A DNA stretch of 64,000 bases, from the NCBI RefSeq assembly GCF_028769735.1, contig NC_088174.1:124001-188000 (forward strand), given 5' to 3'. This document shows, piece by piece, positions 11,080 through 21,826 of the stretch. The notes below the pieces were generated by a model. It had not been told where the DNA came from and searched no databases. It saw only the letters and a program-made list of their open reading frames with translations. The DNA comes from Zonotrichia leucophrys gambelii (lineage: Eukaryota > Chordata > Aves > Passeriformes > Passerellidae). The stretch's first letter is position 1. Each line of letters begins with the position of its first letter. The translations under genes and the position numbers were made by a program.

Positions 11080-11850
11080 GGCAATCCTGGGGAGTTGCCC
11101 CATTGCGTACCGACCTTTTGAGAGAATCCAAGTTGATTTTACTGAATTGCCCGAGGTGGGAAGGTTCAAATTTCTGCTTGAAATAGTGGACAAATTAACC
11201 CACTGGGTGGAAGCTTTCCTCAGTCCAAGGGCAACAGATCAGACAGTGTCCAGAAAATTGCTGGAAGAAATTGTGCCCTTATATGGGGTAGTGAATTACA
11301 TTAACTCAGATCAAGGGACTCATTTTACTTCAAAGATTATTAAGCAGATGGCAGAGACACTAGGCATTTGATGGGAATATCACACCCCGTGGCACCCCCA
11401 GAGCTCGGGACAAGTTGAAAGGATGAATCAGACCTTGAAAATGCAGTTATCTAAATAATTATTAGAAACTCAGATGTCCTGGCTGAAAGGCCTCCCTCTT
11501 GCCTTGCTTAATATCAGGACTATGCCTCACCCAGAAACTTACTAGTGATAAATAAAAACCTACAGGAATTGAGAAAACAGAGGATAGTATCTCAGAGCAC
11601 CCCTCTGGGATTTGCTGTCCACAAAATTCAACCAGGTGACAGGGATGCTTGGGAAAGTATGAAAAGATTTACCCCTCTCTCCTCACTGGGAAGGCCCCTT
11701 TCTTGTCCTTCTGACAACGGACATGGCCATTTGGATAGCGGAAAAAGGTTGGACACATGCGTCCAGAGTGAAAAATGTCGAGCATCAGGCGGAGGCTCCC
11801 AAGTGGAGGATCACCTCTTCTCCAGGTGACCGAAAGATCAAGTTTCATCA
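11080..11850 (+). pseudogene. pol: Integrase catalytic core and C-terminal region
   Basis: The DD35E triad is preserved: Asp in EIVDKLTHW (11189-11191), Asp in SDQGTHF (11309-11311) and Glu in GQVERMNQTL (11417-11419), exactly 35 residues apart. A TGA at 11369-11371 lies between the second Asp and the Glu, and TAA codons follow near 11455. The catalytic residues survive although the frame does not. Confidence 0.85.
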
Positions 11851-11859
11851 TCCACATAA

Positions 11860-12405
11860 ATGACCGAAGGGGACCGGATAGGTTGTATACTGTCAGATTG
11901 TGTATGCTATCCGTTTGTACACTTCAAGTGTGAATATTGTCAAGGGGTTTTTGTTGTGCATTGTAGAAGGGGGCAGAGACCAAAGGAATTGTGCACCCAG
12001 TGTTTGGAGGAGGAGCTTGAGCTGACTGACCACAATCTAACCCTAGTCACAACTTTAGGTATTATCGAATTAAACTCACAAGAGTGGTTCCACATTTTTC
12101 AGAACGGCATGTGTGGAAAGCTCAATTCTAAGGCAGAGATATTGGATGTGGAGTGCCAAAAGTCAGTCAAGGTATCGTGCAGCTCAGATGCTGTCAAGAT
12201 ATTGAGGTGGGGCACCTTTAAGAGGAGGTATGTGGCAACGTCCAAGAATGTATTCCCTGAAGAATACTCCTGCTGCCACAAAGATGGTCTACCTCACTGC
12301 TGGTGGCACCCCAGGTGGCGGAGGCAAAGGCAGAGAAGTGCACCTGGTGGGAATCCTGATTGGCCTGAGCCTAGCCATGTGCGGGACACAGAGTCTGCAC
12401 ATTGA
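11860..12405 (+). CDS. Uninterrupted cysteine-rich ORF between integrase and env
   Basis: An ATG-initiated frame of 181 codons follows the decayed integrase. Its first third is cysteine-rich: CILSDCVC, then KCEYC, VVHC and LCTQC. The paired C-X2-C elements could form a zinc-binding fold. No membrane segment is visible. The 3' end overlaps, in another frame, the hydrophobic leader of env (from about 12300). I do not recognise the family. It could be an accessory gene, an env leader exon, or a chance ORF in a provirus whose other genes are broken. Confidence 0.45.
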   Translation: MTEGDRIGCILSDCVCYPFVHFKCEYCQGVFVVHCRRGQRPKELCTQCLEEELELTDHNLTLVTTLGIIELNSQEWFHIFQNGMCGKLNSKAEILDVECQKSVKVSCSSDAVKILRWGTFKRRYVATSKNVFPEEYSCCHKDGLPHCWWHPRWRRQRQRSAPGGNPDWPEPSHVRDTESAH

Positions 12406-14545
12406 GGCCCTGATCCATGATGGAAATCAGAGCTTCGTGGATGCAGTGAGTGTACTCAGATGATCCCAACTAAGCAAAGGGACAAGGGGATCTCAGCATA
12501 CCAAGCCCCAAAGGAATAGCATCAGGGAGTCTGGCAAGTACTGTTTGACAAACAGCACTCAGGTAAAATTGTGTAGAATGGGCAAAAAGATCCTGTGTTT
12601 AGATCTGAAGGCTGGGACACAGAACGGACAGCCAGACAAGCACAAACACCGAATAATGAAAAGAAATGTGGAGCCAATGGCGATCCCCATTTGCAGTCAA
12701 TGTAATTGGACAATGTGGGTCAGGGCAAAGACTGAAGCAATTTTTGTCACATATCATCCAGTGAATCCATTGTGTTGTGACAATTCAAAGTTGGGAACGT
12801 GGGTGATGAACAGGAAAATGTACTGGGTGGGAAGAAATACAAAGTTTGATAGCAATTTCACCCTGAACAGAGAGCTGACCATATTGGATTTAGCACAGGC
12901 AAACAACAATAGAGTTTGCCTGCAATATTATAGAGCTGTCTGGTTTGCGAGTAACAGTGATGGAATAGATCCTGAGGGAAAAATGAAAGAGATTACCCAG
13001 GAACTGAAAAGAAGGGAGTCCGAATTAAGAAAGAAAAGGGTGGAGCAAGAGAGGATGAAGACTCTGAGTGAATGAACAGTACAAGCAGCTTGAGAAACAA
13101 TACGCTGATGGGGGATTACCTTCCCCAGATCAAAACTTATTCATTGATTTAGTTCAAGAGATTGCCCCCGAATTGGGACTGTCAAACTGCTGGATTTGTG
13201 GGGAGCTGAAATCAGCAGACAAGTGGCCCGGGAAGGGTGAGAGTTTAGCTCTGGAAGAGCTTTTGAAATGGGACAATCCAAGGGTCTCAAAATTGGCACA
13301 GAGACCTGAGGAATGGGTGTTGGACCAGCAAGTGATTGGAACAATCTGCATCAGTCAAGAAGGGAAGGAATATACTGAAATGGTGGGATATACTCTGTGT
13401 ATAATCATTTTGTCAGTAAATTCAAATAGTAGGAGCACAGTCTGGCAGCCAGAACCTCCTACAGGATGCTAGAGTCAGAAAAATGAGACAAATTGTGATT
13501 AGAATGGTCAGATGGGACTTTACTGGGTCAAGAGTCCCGGAGCTAATCCTTACCAATCCTTGGGAGGGCTGAAAGAGTATTGGGGCGACCCAGGGAAAAT
13601 TAATATCGGGTGGAAAGACCCAGATGGAATTGATTGCATTTGTGGAAAGAAAGCGTACAGTGAATTACCTCCCAGGTGGAAGGGATCATGCACTTTGGGC
13701 ATGATCCGGCCAGTTTTCTTCACTCTTCCTCAAAAAAAAAGCAACCTGCTAGAGGCCCCACTATATGAGACCTTGAACAGGGAGAGAAGAAGCTTGAAGA
13801 AAATGATAGCTGTCATAAGTAGCAGGCAAACTTGGGGGGAGGAAGAATAGCCAGCAGCAAGGCTAATTGATGATTACGGGCTAGCCAAATGGGCTCAGGA
13901 TGGAAGCTATGGATATAGGACTCCAATCAATCTGCTGAACCAATTGATCAGGCTGCAGGCAGTGGTGAAAATTGTGTCAAATCACACCTCAGAGGCCCTG
14001 GACTCATTAAGTTGGCAGCACACTCAGGTATGGGCTTTTCTGTACCAAAACTGAATAGCTTTAGACTATTTGCTGGCCGGGGAAGGGGGAGTGTGTGGAA
14101 AATTCAATGAATCAGAGTGTTGCACTGAAATTTATGATTATGGAGAGACCATAAGAAGTTTGGCAGCCAAAATAAGAAAGTGGCCCATGTCCCAGTACAG
14201 AAATGGAATTCAAACTTACAGTAATCTTGGTGGGACAGATTATTTGACAGGGCCTGGTGAAACAAAATAATGGTTTTTGTATTCTGTTCAGTAGCAGGAG
14301 TCATATTCCTTCCATGTCTAACACCTTGTTTTATTAGACTGATACATTCTGTGGTACAGGGTATGCAGATAGCAGTAATACCTGTGGACCTGGAGCTGGC
14401 TTCCGGAAACAGCGTGTCCAAAATCATGAGCCTGGGAGAAGGAAAGTGTGCAAGTAGTGCTGCCAAAGTTCTGGCAAAATTTGAGAAACAGATCACATGC
14501 AACAAGAACAAATATAATGGTTATCAAGGGATCCCGCAAGGATAA
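12230..14545 (+). pseudogene. env: env remnant (surface and transmembrane subunits)
   Basis: A hydrophobic leader (HLVGILIGLSLAMC, about 12340-12380) is followed by surface-subunit-like sequence in several frames, with N-X-S/T sites and CXXC-type pairs to about 13850. The transmembrane subunit is marked by the C-X6-CC motif (CGKFNESECC, near 14094-14123), typical of gamma- and alpha-type Env. A hydrophobic segment follows around 14265-14335. Stops at about 13073, 13470, 13848 and 14055 break the gene. Family members mediate entry; this copy is non-functional. Confidence 0.75.
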
Positions 14546-14675
14546 CAGGGCGTGATGAGAATTTAATAAAGCCTTCTCCTTGTAGGAGACCCGTAGAGGT
14601 GGAGGGCAGATGTAGAAATTAAATAGATAATAGTAATTTGGGTTGTAGAGGGAGCATGAATTAATGTGTTGATGT

Positions 14676-14689
14676 AAAAGGGAAGGGAT
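14676..14689 (+). other. Polypurine tract
   Basis: The purine run AAAAGGGAAGGGA directly precedes the 3' LTR start at 14690, the position of the plus-strand priming site in retroviruses. Confidence 0.75.
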
Positions 14690-15337
14690 TGTAATATATG
14701 TTGGGAAATAATTCATGCTATAAAAGAATGTGTTTTATAAAGATTGTGAAATCCAAACGAGTCTCTGACCACAAGCAGCCTGAGAGGCGAACATCTGTGT
14801 CTATTCGAATTCCAAAATTCCTGAATGCGGCAGGAGAGCAATCAGCACTTAGCTTATGAATAGATGCACCCAGTGCAATGATCACCACCATCTTGAGCCA
14901 TCAGAAGATACCTAAGAGCGATCATTGCCCTGTTGATAACATTGATCAAGACAGACAGAGTCGTCAGAAAGATACATGTGAATACGTGACTTCCCGGGAT
15001 TCGATCAATGCCAGCTATCAACCAGGAAACAGCCTTTGTCCAGCTCTGCACAGTGAAAGAACCGACTATGAACATGCAGAGTTACAAAAGAAACTTGGAC
15101 TCCTTTGCCTCAGGCATAATAAACTGTATAAAACATCCCCACTAAAAGTGGCCCTCATGAACAAGGGAGGGTCCGATGTGATAGAGGTCGGATCCAGATT
15201 CACCCAGCACCGAACCCGGGCTAGACGCTTTCTCTTTGGCTCTGGTGGTTTTGAGGACCATATTTTGGTGGCGGAAAAAGATAAATAAATATTTTCTAAT
15301 TTTTGATAATTAGGCTTTTGATTGATCATTTATAACA
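14690..15337 (+). repeat. 3' LTR of the provirus
   Basis: A 648-bp partner of the 5' LTR with the same termini (TGTAATATATG and TTTATAACA). It has a TATA box in CTGTATAAAAC near 15125 and AATAAA at 15284-15289. It has about 30 bases more than the 5' LTR. Confidence 0.9.
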
Positions 15338-15469
15338 GAACTATGGGGAGAACAGACGACATTTAAACTACAGTAACATAACTATACATCAATAAAGCTT
15401 CTCTTAATATTTACACAATATTCATCCCTTAATTGCGAGAGCCAATCATCTCATTATCCATCTATAATA
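15338..15469 (-). repeat. Second half of the family C LTR split by the provirus
   Basis: GAACTATGGGGAGAACA and the CTTAATTGCGAGAGCC block align with 23105-23190 of the intact family C LTR. The segment continues the alignment interrupted at 5572. Confidence 0.75.
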
Positions 15470-15470
15470 T

Positions 15471-16012
15471 TGTTTTAGTGTGTTATGTTAGTTTGCCCAG
15501 TTGCTCCCCCATTTTGTATAATGGTTCTGTCCTCAACTGTTTTCCTGCCACTGTATTGTCACTGTTGCTATGGTTTCTCCCGCCCTATGCCCTGTCAATC
15601 CCTTTGTTATATAAGTTCTCCTCCCCCTGTTCCCTTATATGGGAGCATACTCCTCCCTCCGTGGGCCCTGACAGTCACTCCCTACTCCACCTATTTTCCA
15701 GAATGTTCCTTACTTTGGGAGCTATGATTGGCTGTGGGATCAGGACCCTTCCTTTGTTATGTATTGGTGGTTCCCTTCTACTGTCTATTACCCTATGTTC
15801 ACTCCCTCTACGCCCTGGATTGGTTCTGGTGGAACCCCACCCCTGGATTCCTCCCCCCTTTACAACTCTGTTGCACTCATTGTTCGTGGTCACTCCCTGT
15901 TGGACTTATGTTAGGTGCAAGCCAGATTGTCCCTCCCTGGCTGGCCTCCATCTAGGCAATAAACCTGACCGTCCCCAGAGAGTGTCCGTCTCTCGTCTCG
16001 TCATTCCTTGCA
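15471..16012 (+). repeat. Probable pyrimidine-rich LTR
   Basis: It begins TGTTTTAGTGTG directly after the family C LTR and is strongly C/T-rich. It has a TATAT box (GTTATATAAG, about 15606) and an AATAAA signal (GGCAATAAACC, about 15957), followed by TCTCGTCTCGTC and TTGCA. TATA box then polyadenylation signal about 350 bp later fits an LTR. The 3' boundary and any target duplication are uncertain. Confidence 0.5.
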
Positions 16013-16520
16013 GCTTGATATTGGACTTACAGCGACGATCTCGTCCACACAAGAAAGGCACCCCAAAAGCCACTGCCACCGAGGGAGGTCCGTAGGAGCA
16101 ATCCTGGGGCCCTCCCACCGAGATTGACTCCCCACTGCTGCAGTGGGCTGTTGGCCGCCCTTGCTAGCCGGAAGGACACTATTCAAAGGCCGCTGACCGC
16201 TGCATAATATCTGTAAACAAGTATCACATTTCCCTCAAAAGAAAACAAAATGCCAGTAAAACTTTTATGCAACAGTCTTCATTATCTTTAGATGGCTCTG
16301 GAAGGGTAATAGTTCTGTATTGTGCATCTCAAGGCACAAGAGACATTTTCAAACACAGGTGCAGACCCACAAATCCTAATCTCTGTCAGCAGACAAGTTC
16401 TTTAGAGCATTCCCTCATCAGAGAATACAGGCAGTGAGCATATTTCAACTCATGGCTCAGGTTCATTCCTTACCAATCACTAGGGAAATAAACTTCAAAA
16501 TACTCTGCAACTGTTGTAAA
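16013..16520. other. Unassigned sequence after the LTR
   Basis: This may be internal sequence of the preceding retroelement. No coding domain, primer site or RNA gene could be identified. A small GC-rich patch follows at about 16540-16690. Confidence 0.3.
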
Positions 16521-17039
16521 ATCACTTCTGCTGCCATCCTGGACTCGGGACCCCGACAGTCTGGGAGCCCCTCCGGCAGTTCTGCCACAGAGCCAGCCCG
16601 CTCCTGGCCGCAAACCTGTGTCCTCTGCTGCAGCACCGCCCGGGGCACCTCCATGGATCGGTCCCTGCCGCAGCCCCCGAGACCCCGCTGCTCATAGGGA
16701 GGGGTCAGACACTTCCCAGCCCTGACAACCCCAAACTTGGCATCCCCAGGTGCTTCTGACATTCTTTTTCCTTCTCTCGTCAACTTATCCTCTTTCCTCT
16801 TCAAGGAGGGCCCATTCTGCTAAGGCTTTTCTGGACCCCAGTGTGGCATTGAATAACCTCTTAACAACAATGTATTAAGACACTTCCCTGCCTTTTATGC
16901 AAAAAACCTTCATTCACACTTCTGGTCTCTTCTAGCACCAAGATGTCATCACTTCACATTCTAACATCTCAGAGTTTCCTAACTACCTCTCTACTTCAAC
17001 TTCTCTCTTTCTTCTCTCTCAATTGTAACCCTTATGGGA

Positions 17040-17480
17040 TCGATATTTAATCCTCCCCTGTTTCCTTCTCCAGTCCAAACTTCTTTGTTGATTTTTTTTC
17101 TCTGTCCTCTTGGTGTAATTTCAAAACTCTAGCTCTCATTTTCCTATTTTCTGATATAACTCTTATTCTTAATTGCACTTGTAAGACTCTTTCCAATAAA
17201 TTGCTACCTGCCCCTGGGACCAATAACACATCTCCCATCTAAATTTTAGTTTCTTCCCTCAATTACCACATCTTTAATGACTAGAAATGTAAAACTTTCT
17301 CTTCTTGCCCCTGTTACTTTCACTATATGTTTGCTCACACTATAACCTTTTGGAACATTTAACAGGCAGGTTCTCTCTCCCCCTGTGTCTATTACAAATT
17401 CTAATTCTTCTTCTCAGGGACCCACTTTTAAAGTTATCACCGGCTTCAGATGGTATTTGTCCCCCCGCAAAAAAATTAGA
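17040..17480 (-). pseudogene. pro: Retroviral protease remnant of the minus-strand ERV
   Basis: Minus-strand translation across frames gives FVIDTGGERT with the DTG active site at about 17381-17389, then LLVPGAGSNLLERVL at about 17190-17235. These match the two halves of a retropepsin and parallel the plus-strand provirus protease. Several stops interrupt it. Confidence 0.7.
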
Positions 17481-17949
17481 GCCTATGACTTTTTTTATTT
17501 TTTTATGCCCCCATTTCTTTAAAGATTTTCAGATCTTCTGCTTACTTAGTATTGAAGATGGAGGGAGAAGACCAACCTTTGTTGATCAGCATCGACTCCG
17601 TTTATTCACTCAATCAGTCACTTTTTATAACCGTGTTAATTAAGTTCATGCATATTGCAAACCCGAGCTCACAATAGGTCAGAGATAACACACCAACCCC
17701 TCCTTATGTTTCCAATACCAAGATTTGGGTTCTCAAACTTATTTTTGCTTTCCCAAAACAGCCAAAGATAGAATATCTACTTGTTATGAGAAAGCTGCCT
17801 GAGAACTCTGGTGTGCAAGGTTCTCAAGGTCTTCATGTTTGTCACTTTTACTTGTAATTAAAAACAACCTGAGAACTTCTACTGTTTACAGAAACAGGCT
17901 GTGAGAACCTGTCCCCCACAGCTGCCTTCCAAGCCATTTCTGAAAAAAT

Positions 17950-18800
17950 CTCCAACAACTTAGGACCATTTTCCTTTTTCTCTCAAGTTTGTTTCTCTAT
18001 TTATTTGGAGTTTCTTCTTTCCTCTCTAAAAGCGGTCCCTCAAAAACCTTTTGTTTTCATATTTCACCTTTGATATGCTGTCTCATTTATTCTCTTGGTT
18101 ATGTAATTACGATAACTATTCATGGGTTTACTCCCCTCCTCATTATTTTAACCCCACTCAGGAGGCACAGTTGGCATTTTGTCTTCTCTGGAAGTCCCCG
18201 CAGATTATCTTTTTCTTAAGCTTTTATTTCAGTTGCTCTGATTAATTGCTTTTCTTCCTGAGAAAAATATTATTTTCATTACCTACCTCATCTCAAGTAT
18301 AAATGTTTGGACCTAAAAGTTGGTCTAATTGTTCAGCTATGCCTATGGGATCCTCCAAATATCCCTTTCAATTATTTCTTAAAATTTCAGACCTCAGACG
18401 AAGTCAAAGAAGCATTTACTAACTCTGATCCGTCCCCTCCTATGAGAACCTCTCTTAATGGAAATAGACCAATCTCTTTATCCCATTCTTTTTGGATTTT
18501 TATCTTCTACAGCCTTTCTCCCGTATTTTTAGGAAGAATCAGGAAAGGGCTTTCTTCTAACTGAACTTTCTGTGTTTCAATAACACAAAAATAACTTTTT
18601 GTGATTCCTTTAGAGAGTTTCCCTGAGCAGCCGGAGCTGTGGTTACCAAGGCAACGGGGCTCAGGGCAGGATGGGGAGACTCGGCCCAGCTCAGGGTCTG
18701 GGGTCTCCAAAGGCGGGGTCTGCAGCCGGGATCTCCCCAGGGGCTGTTCCGGTGCAGACCGAGCTGGAGCGGGGATCGCCCCCACGCGGCTCACGGTGCC
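17950..18800 (-). pseudogene. gag: gag (proline-rich linker and capsid) remnant of the minus-strand ERV
   Basis: Minus-strand frames show a proline-rich stretch (about 18660-18790). Capsid-like sequence with EQLDQLLGPNIYT (about 18296-18335) corresponds to the plus-strand provirus segment at about 7795-7835. The protease remnant follows in the expected 3' direction. Frame breaks are frequent. Confidence 0.65.
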
Positions 18801-19100
18801 TGATCCGGCAGAGCCGGACTGACCCGGCTGCGGGAGCCGACAGAGTCAGGGCAGCTGGGGATGGGACAGACGGGACAGATGGGACTCTCTTTCGGTGCAG
18901 CCAGCGCGGTGACCACGGTGCACACGGCAGGACAGACCCCCAGCCCCGTCACGAACTGCGGAGCGGCCGCGGGCCAGGCGGCCGGACTGGGACAGACGGA
19001 CTGGGACAGACGGACTGGGACAGACGGACTGTGCCGGAGCCGGCACAGGGGCTGGGAGGGCTGGTGCGAACGAGTAGGGGAACGAACGGGAATGGATGAG
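18600..19100. repeat. GC-rich block with a 14-bp tandem repeat
   Basis: A CpG-rich block stands out from the AT-rich ERV remains on both sides. At about 18984-19033 the unit GGACTGGGACAGAC is repeated about three and a half times, preceded by related GGGACAGAC pieces. It may be part of the gag linker of the minus-strand element or an unrelated insertion. Confidence 0.55.
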
Positions 19101-19199
19101 GTAATTTGTTCTCAGCTTTATACTTTCCCCGTTTTTCTTTTATTGCCTTTCAAAAAATGTTATTTTCTTACGTCCTCCCCCCTCCCCAGCATGTGGTAT

Positions 19200-20000
19200 A
19201 CTCTTTTTCTTCTGGATTGAACGGTTTTTAAAAATAAATCCAGAGCTTAACAAATCTAAACTTCTGCTTGGATACTTTGAAATGGTCGACGAGCTAACTC
19301 ATGACCTTCTCATATTGTTTTTCTCATCACCCTTTTATTTATCTTTTGGCAAATTATACATGTTTCAGGTACTTGTTTTTCTACTCTAAAAGTCTCAGTG
19401 CACCCATAGTTCTTTTAAATAAATGAACACACAAAGCCTGAGTATCCCACCGGGCTTTTTGATACATGTCCTCTGCTATTCCCTAGTAAGCGTTTTATTA
19501 TCTAATTGTCTTCCATCAAGATGTTTCTTTTTCCCCGATTTATATTGTTCGCCACCTATCTTGTTTTAATTCCCTTTTTTTGCTTCTCTAAACTTTGGAA
19601 TTTCCAATTTTTCTTCATTTGGAGTTAATATTAACTCTTTCAGCTCTATTTTCTGCTGCATCTTTAGCTTCTTGATCTGCCAATTATTTCTTCTTATTTC
19701 TGGGTCTTTGCCTTTTAGTGTCCTTTAATATGTATTATTGCTATTTCTCTTAGGTAATTTTAATGCCTCTAAAACCTCAAAAGTAAGTTTCTCATGTACT
19801 AATCTTTTTCTTCTTTAGCTAAGTAATCTCCTGTTTTAAATTTTTCTTAAGGTAGGTATGTGCTACTCTAAAGGCATACGTTGAATCAATATATAACTCC
19901 TTTCTTTTGTGTTAAATTTTCTAATGCTCTTTTAAAGTATATAATTCACAAGTTTGCATGTTTTTTCTCATCAACTTCTGCATACCCTGTATTTTGCAAG
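19200..20000 (-). pseudogene. pol: RNase H and integrase N-terminal remnant of the minus-strand ERV
   Basis: Minus-strand translation across frames gives CELYTLKE and DSTYAFRVAHTY (about 19854-19887) and IKGH (about 19720). LADQEAKDAA is at about 19654-19683, and the integrase zinc-domain segment near MYQKARWDTQAL at about 19430-19475. These fall in RNase H-to-integrase order for the minus strand. The region is riddled with stops. It lies 5' of gag in the same orientation, which is not the normal provirus order. Confidence 0.7.
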
Positions 20001-20760
20001 GAGTTGTATTTCTGTTTGTTAACATAACTCCCAAAGTGCTATCTTGGGGTATTTCTGGTGGTAATTTTTTTGCTTTTCTTTTCCTGTATCCACCTTACTG
20101 GATTTCTGTCTCATTTTTCAGTTTTCTATCTATTCATCCCCTGCTTCCATTTTTCACTTTTTACTAACAACTTAAATACCACTTTTCTTTCAACTACTTA
20201 ACACCCAAAAAAACCCCTTTTTCTCACACTGCTTTTCAATACAATCCACCTCCCTCCAAGGAGATATGGTAAGGCTTAAAATGCACAATCTACATTACCT
20301 ATACTTTCATTCGTCTCCATTCACTCACTTTTATTTCTCATTCACTTTCACACATTCCTTCACACTCTCAAGACACAAAGTGGATCCTTATTGCTAGAAA
20401 ATCACAGGTCCTTGTGGCTCCCTCTTTCGCCTTGGGGTCTACCTGCAGGTCTCAGTGTCACCAGGCCCCTAGAAGGGCCCTGACTCTGGCGTCCTCTGGT
20501 GTCCGTTCACCTGTGAGGCTGTCTGCATGTCCTTCACACTCTTCAGCTACGGCCCCTCACACGCCCAGGGAACGCTAGCCTGGTTCTCAGGTCACTCACT
20601 CCTCTTTCACTGCCTCCCCCTTCCCACCTGCCCGGGAAGTTGAGGCTGACTTTGTGTGCGTCTCACTCACACACACCACAAAACAACAATAAGGTACCTT
20701 TTACTTTCACATCACCTATTACAAGTTTAGGTGTTACTGGCCATTCTTGGTGCTATTGGA

Positions 20761-21285
20761 TATCCCTCAACCCAGCTGTGTCATCCAACCCCAAATGCTC
20801 TTGGGCAATTGTACCCTCAATCCTGCCATGTTGTCCAATCCCAGATGCTCTCGGGTAATTTTCCCTCAATCCAGCTGTGCTGTTCAACCCCAGATGCTCT
20901 TGGGCATTTTCTGTCCCTCAACCCAGAGGTGTGGTACAACTACAGATGCTCTTGGGCATTTAATTTGTTTTGCTGTGTTGTCCAACCCTGGATGTTCTTG
21001 GGCATTTTTTTATCCCTCAATCCGGCTGTGTTGTTCAACCCTGGATCTTGTTGGGCAAAAATTTTTCCCTCAATCTAGCTGTGTTGTCCAACCCCGGCTG
21101 CTGTTGGGCAAAATTTTCATCCCCCAATCTAGCTGTGTTGTTCAACCCCGGATGCTGTTGGGCAAAATTTTCATCCCCCTGTGTTGTCCCACCCTGAGTG
21201 TTCTTGGGCATATCCTCACTCTGACAGAATTTTGCTCAACCCTGTTCTTGGATGCTCTTAGAATATAAATCCCTCAACCCAGCAG
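20761..21285. repeat. Minisatellite of about 50-bp units
   Basis: About nine to ten diverged units run CCCTCAA(T/C)CCAGCTGTGTTG, then TCCAACCCCGGATGCT, then CTTGGGCA with a variable T-rich tail. Units are 45-55 bp and diverged from one another. The array sits between the minus-strand ERV primer site and its pol/gag remains, in the untranslated leader position. Confidence 0.85.
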
Positions 21286-21805
21286 GTTTTAAGGGCCCCT
21301 CCTGTCCCGTTTCCTAGTGGATTGGGCTAGGAAACCTTGCTCCCTACTTCCGAGGGGTCCAACCCGTCCCTGAGACCCAGTCCCAGTTACCCCCGGGGAT
21401 TCTTTCACTCTCTTATCACTCGCTTCGTCTCTTTACTGGCCGCTTTTCTCTTGAAAAGAGGAAAACGCAGCATGGGAGACTCCTCACTCACTTGGCAGGT
21501 CTGGGACAACCAGCCCGCCTCTCATTCACACACATTCATCCCCCCGTACCTGCCCCCCCGAGAAATACTTACCAATCCTTTTTCCTTCCCGGGTTCTTCG
21601 GGCGCCCTACTAGTCTTAGGGGGGCAATTACCGCGGTTGTAGGGAGTCGTTTTCCCCTCTCTTTGTTTTATTGCCTCCTTTTGTCCACAGATCGTAACCT
21701 GTGTCTGTCGGTCACTGCAGGGGAAACAGAGCGAGGCTGCCAAATAGGGCAGGGCGCGCCTTCCCCACTCTGACTCTCCTAAAGCACCGGCAGCGAGGTG
21801 TTAGT
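21286..21805 (-). other. Probable 5' leader of the minus-strand ERV
   Basis: The segment between the primer-binding site and the minisatellite is pyrimidine-rich on the plus strand. No coding domain was recognised. The position fits the packaging/leader region of the minus-strand element. Confidence 0.4.
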
Positions 21806-21823
21806 AACCATCCTCTGCTACCA
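21806..21823 (-). other. Primer-binding site complementary to initiator tRNA-Met
   Basis: The plus strand reads AACCATCCTCTGCTACCA, identical to the 3' end of vertebrate initiator tRNA-Met including CCA as I know it. The minus strand is therefore an 18-base primer site, 3 bases from the family B LTR end. This identifies that LTR as the 5' LTR of a minus-strand provirus. Confidence 0.85.
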
Positions 21824-21826
21824 AAT

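Larger units (their letters stand above)
5573..15337 (+). mobile_element. Decayed endogenous retrovirus (complete layout LTR-gag-pro-pol-ORF-env-LTR)
   Basis: Two related LTRs (5573-6189 and 14690-15337) flank about 8.5 kb. The provirus has a primer-binding site, gag with a nucleocapsid knuckle, protease, reverse transcriptase, RNase H, integrase, env and a polypurine tract, in canonical order. GAAC flanks both ends (5569-5572 and 15338-15341), a 4-bp target duplication. Stops and frameshifts break gag, pol and env, so it is not expected to be functional. The pol layout and the covalent-type transmembrane motif suggest a gammaretrovirus-like element. The primer site resembles that of alpharetroviruses. 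Confidence 0.9.

Noticed and set aside
15433..16095. 220-codon plus-strand frame
   Set aside because: It falls inside a pyrimidine-rich LTR-like unit with its own TATA box and AATAAA. The Pro/Leu/Ser-rich protein reflects base composition.
20747..21268. Plus-strand frame of 173 codons with repeated CWAxxF-like units
   Set aside because: It is a translation of the 50-bp minisatellite, not a gene; units are not multiples of three throughout.
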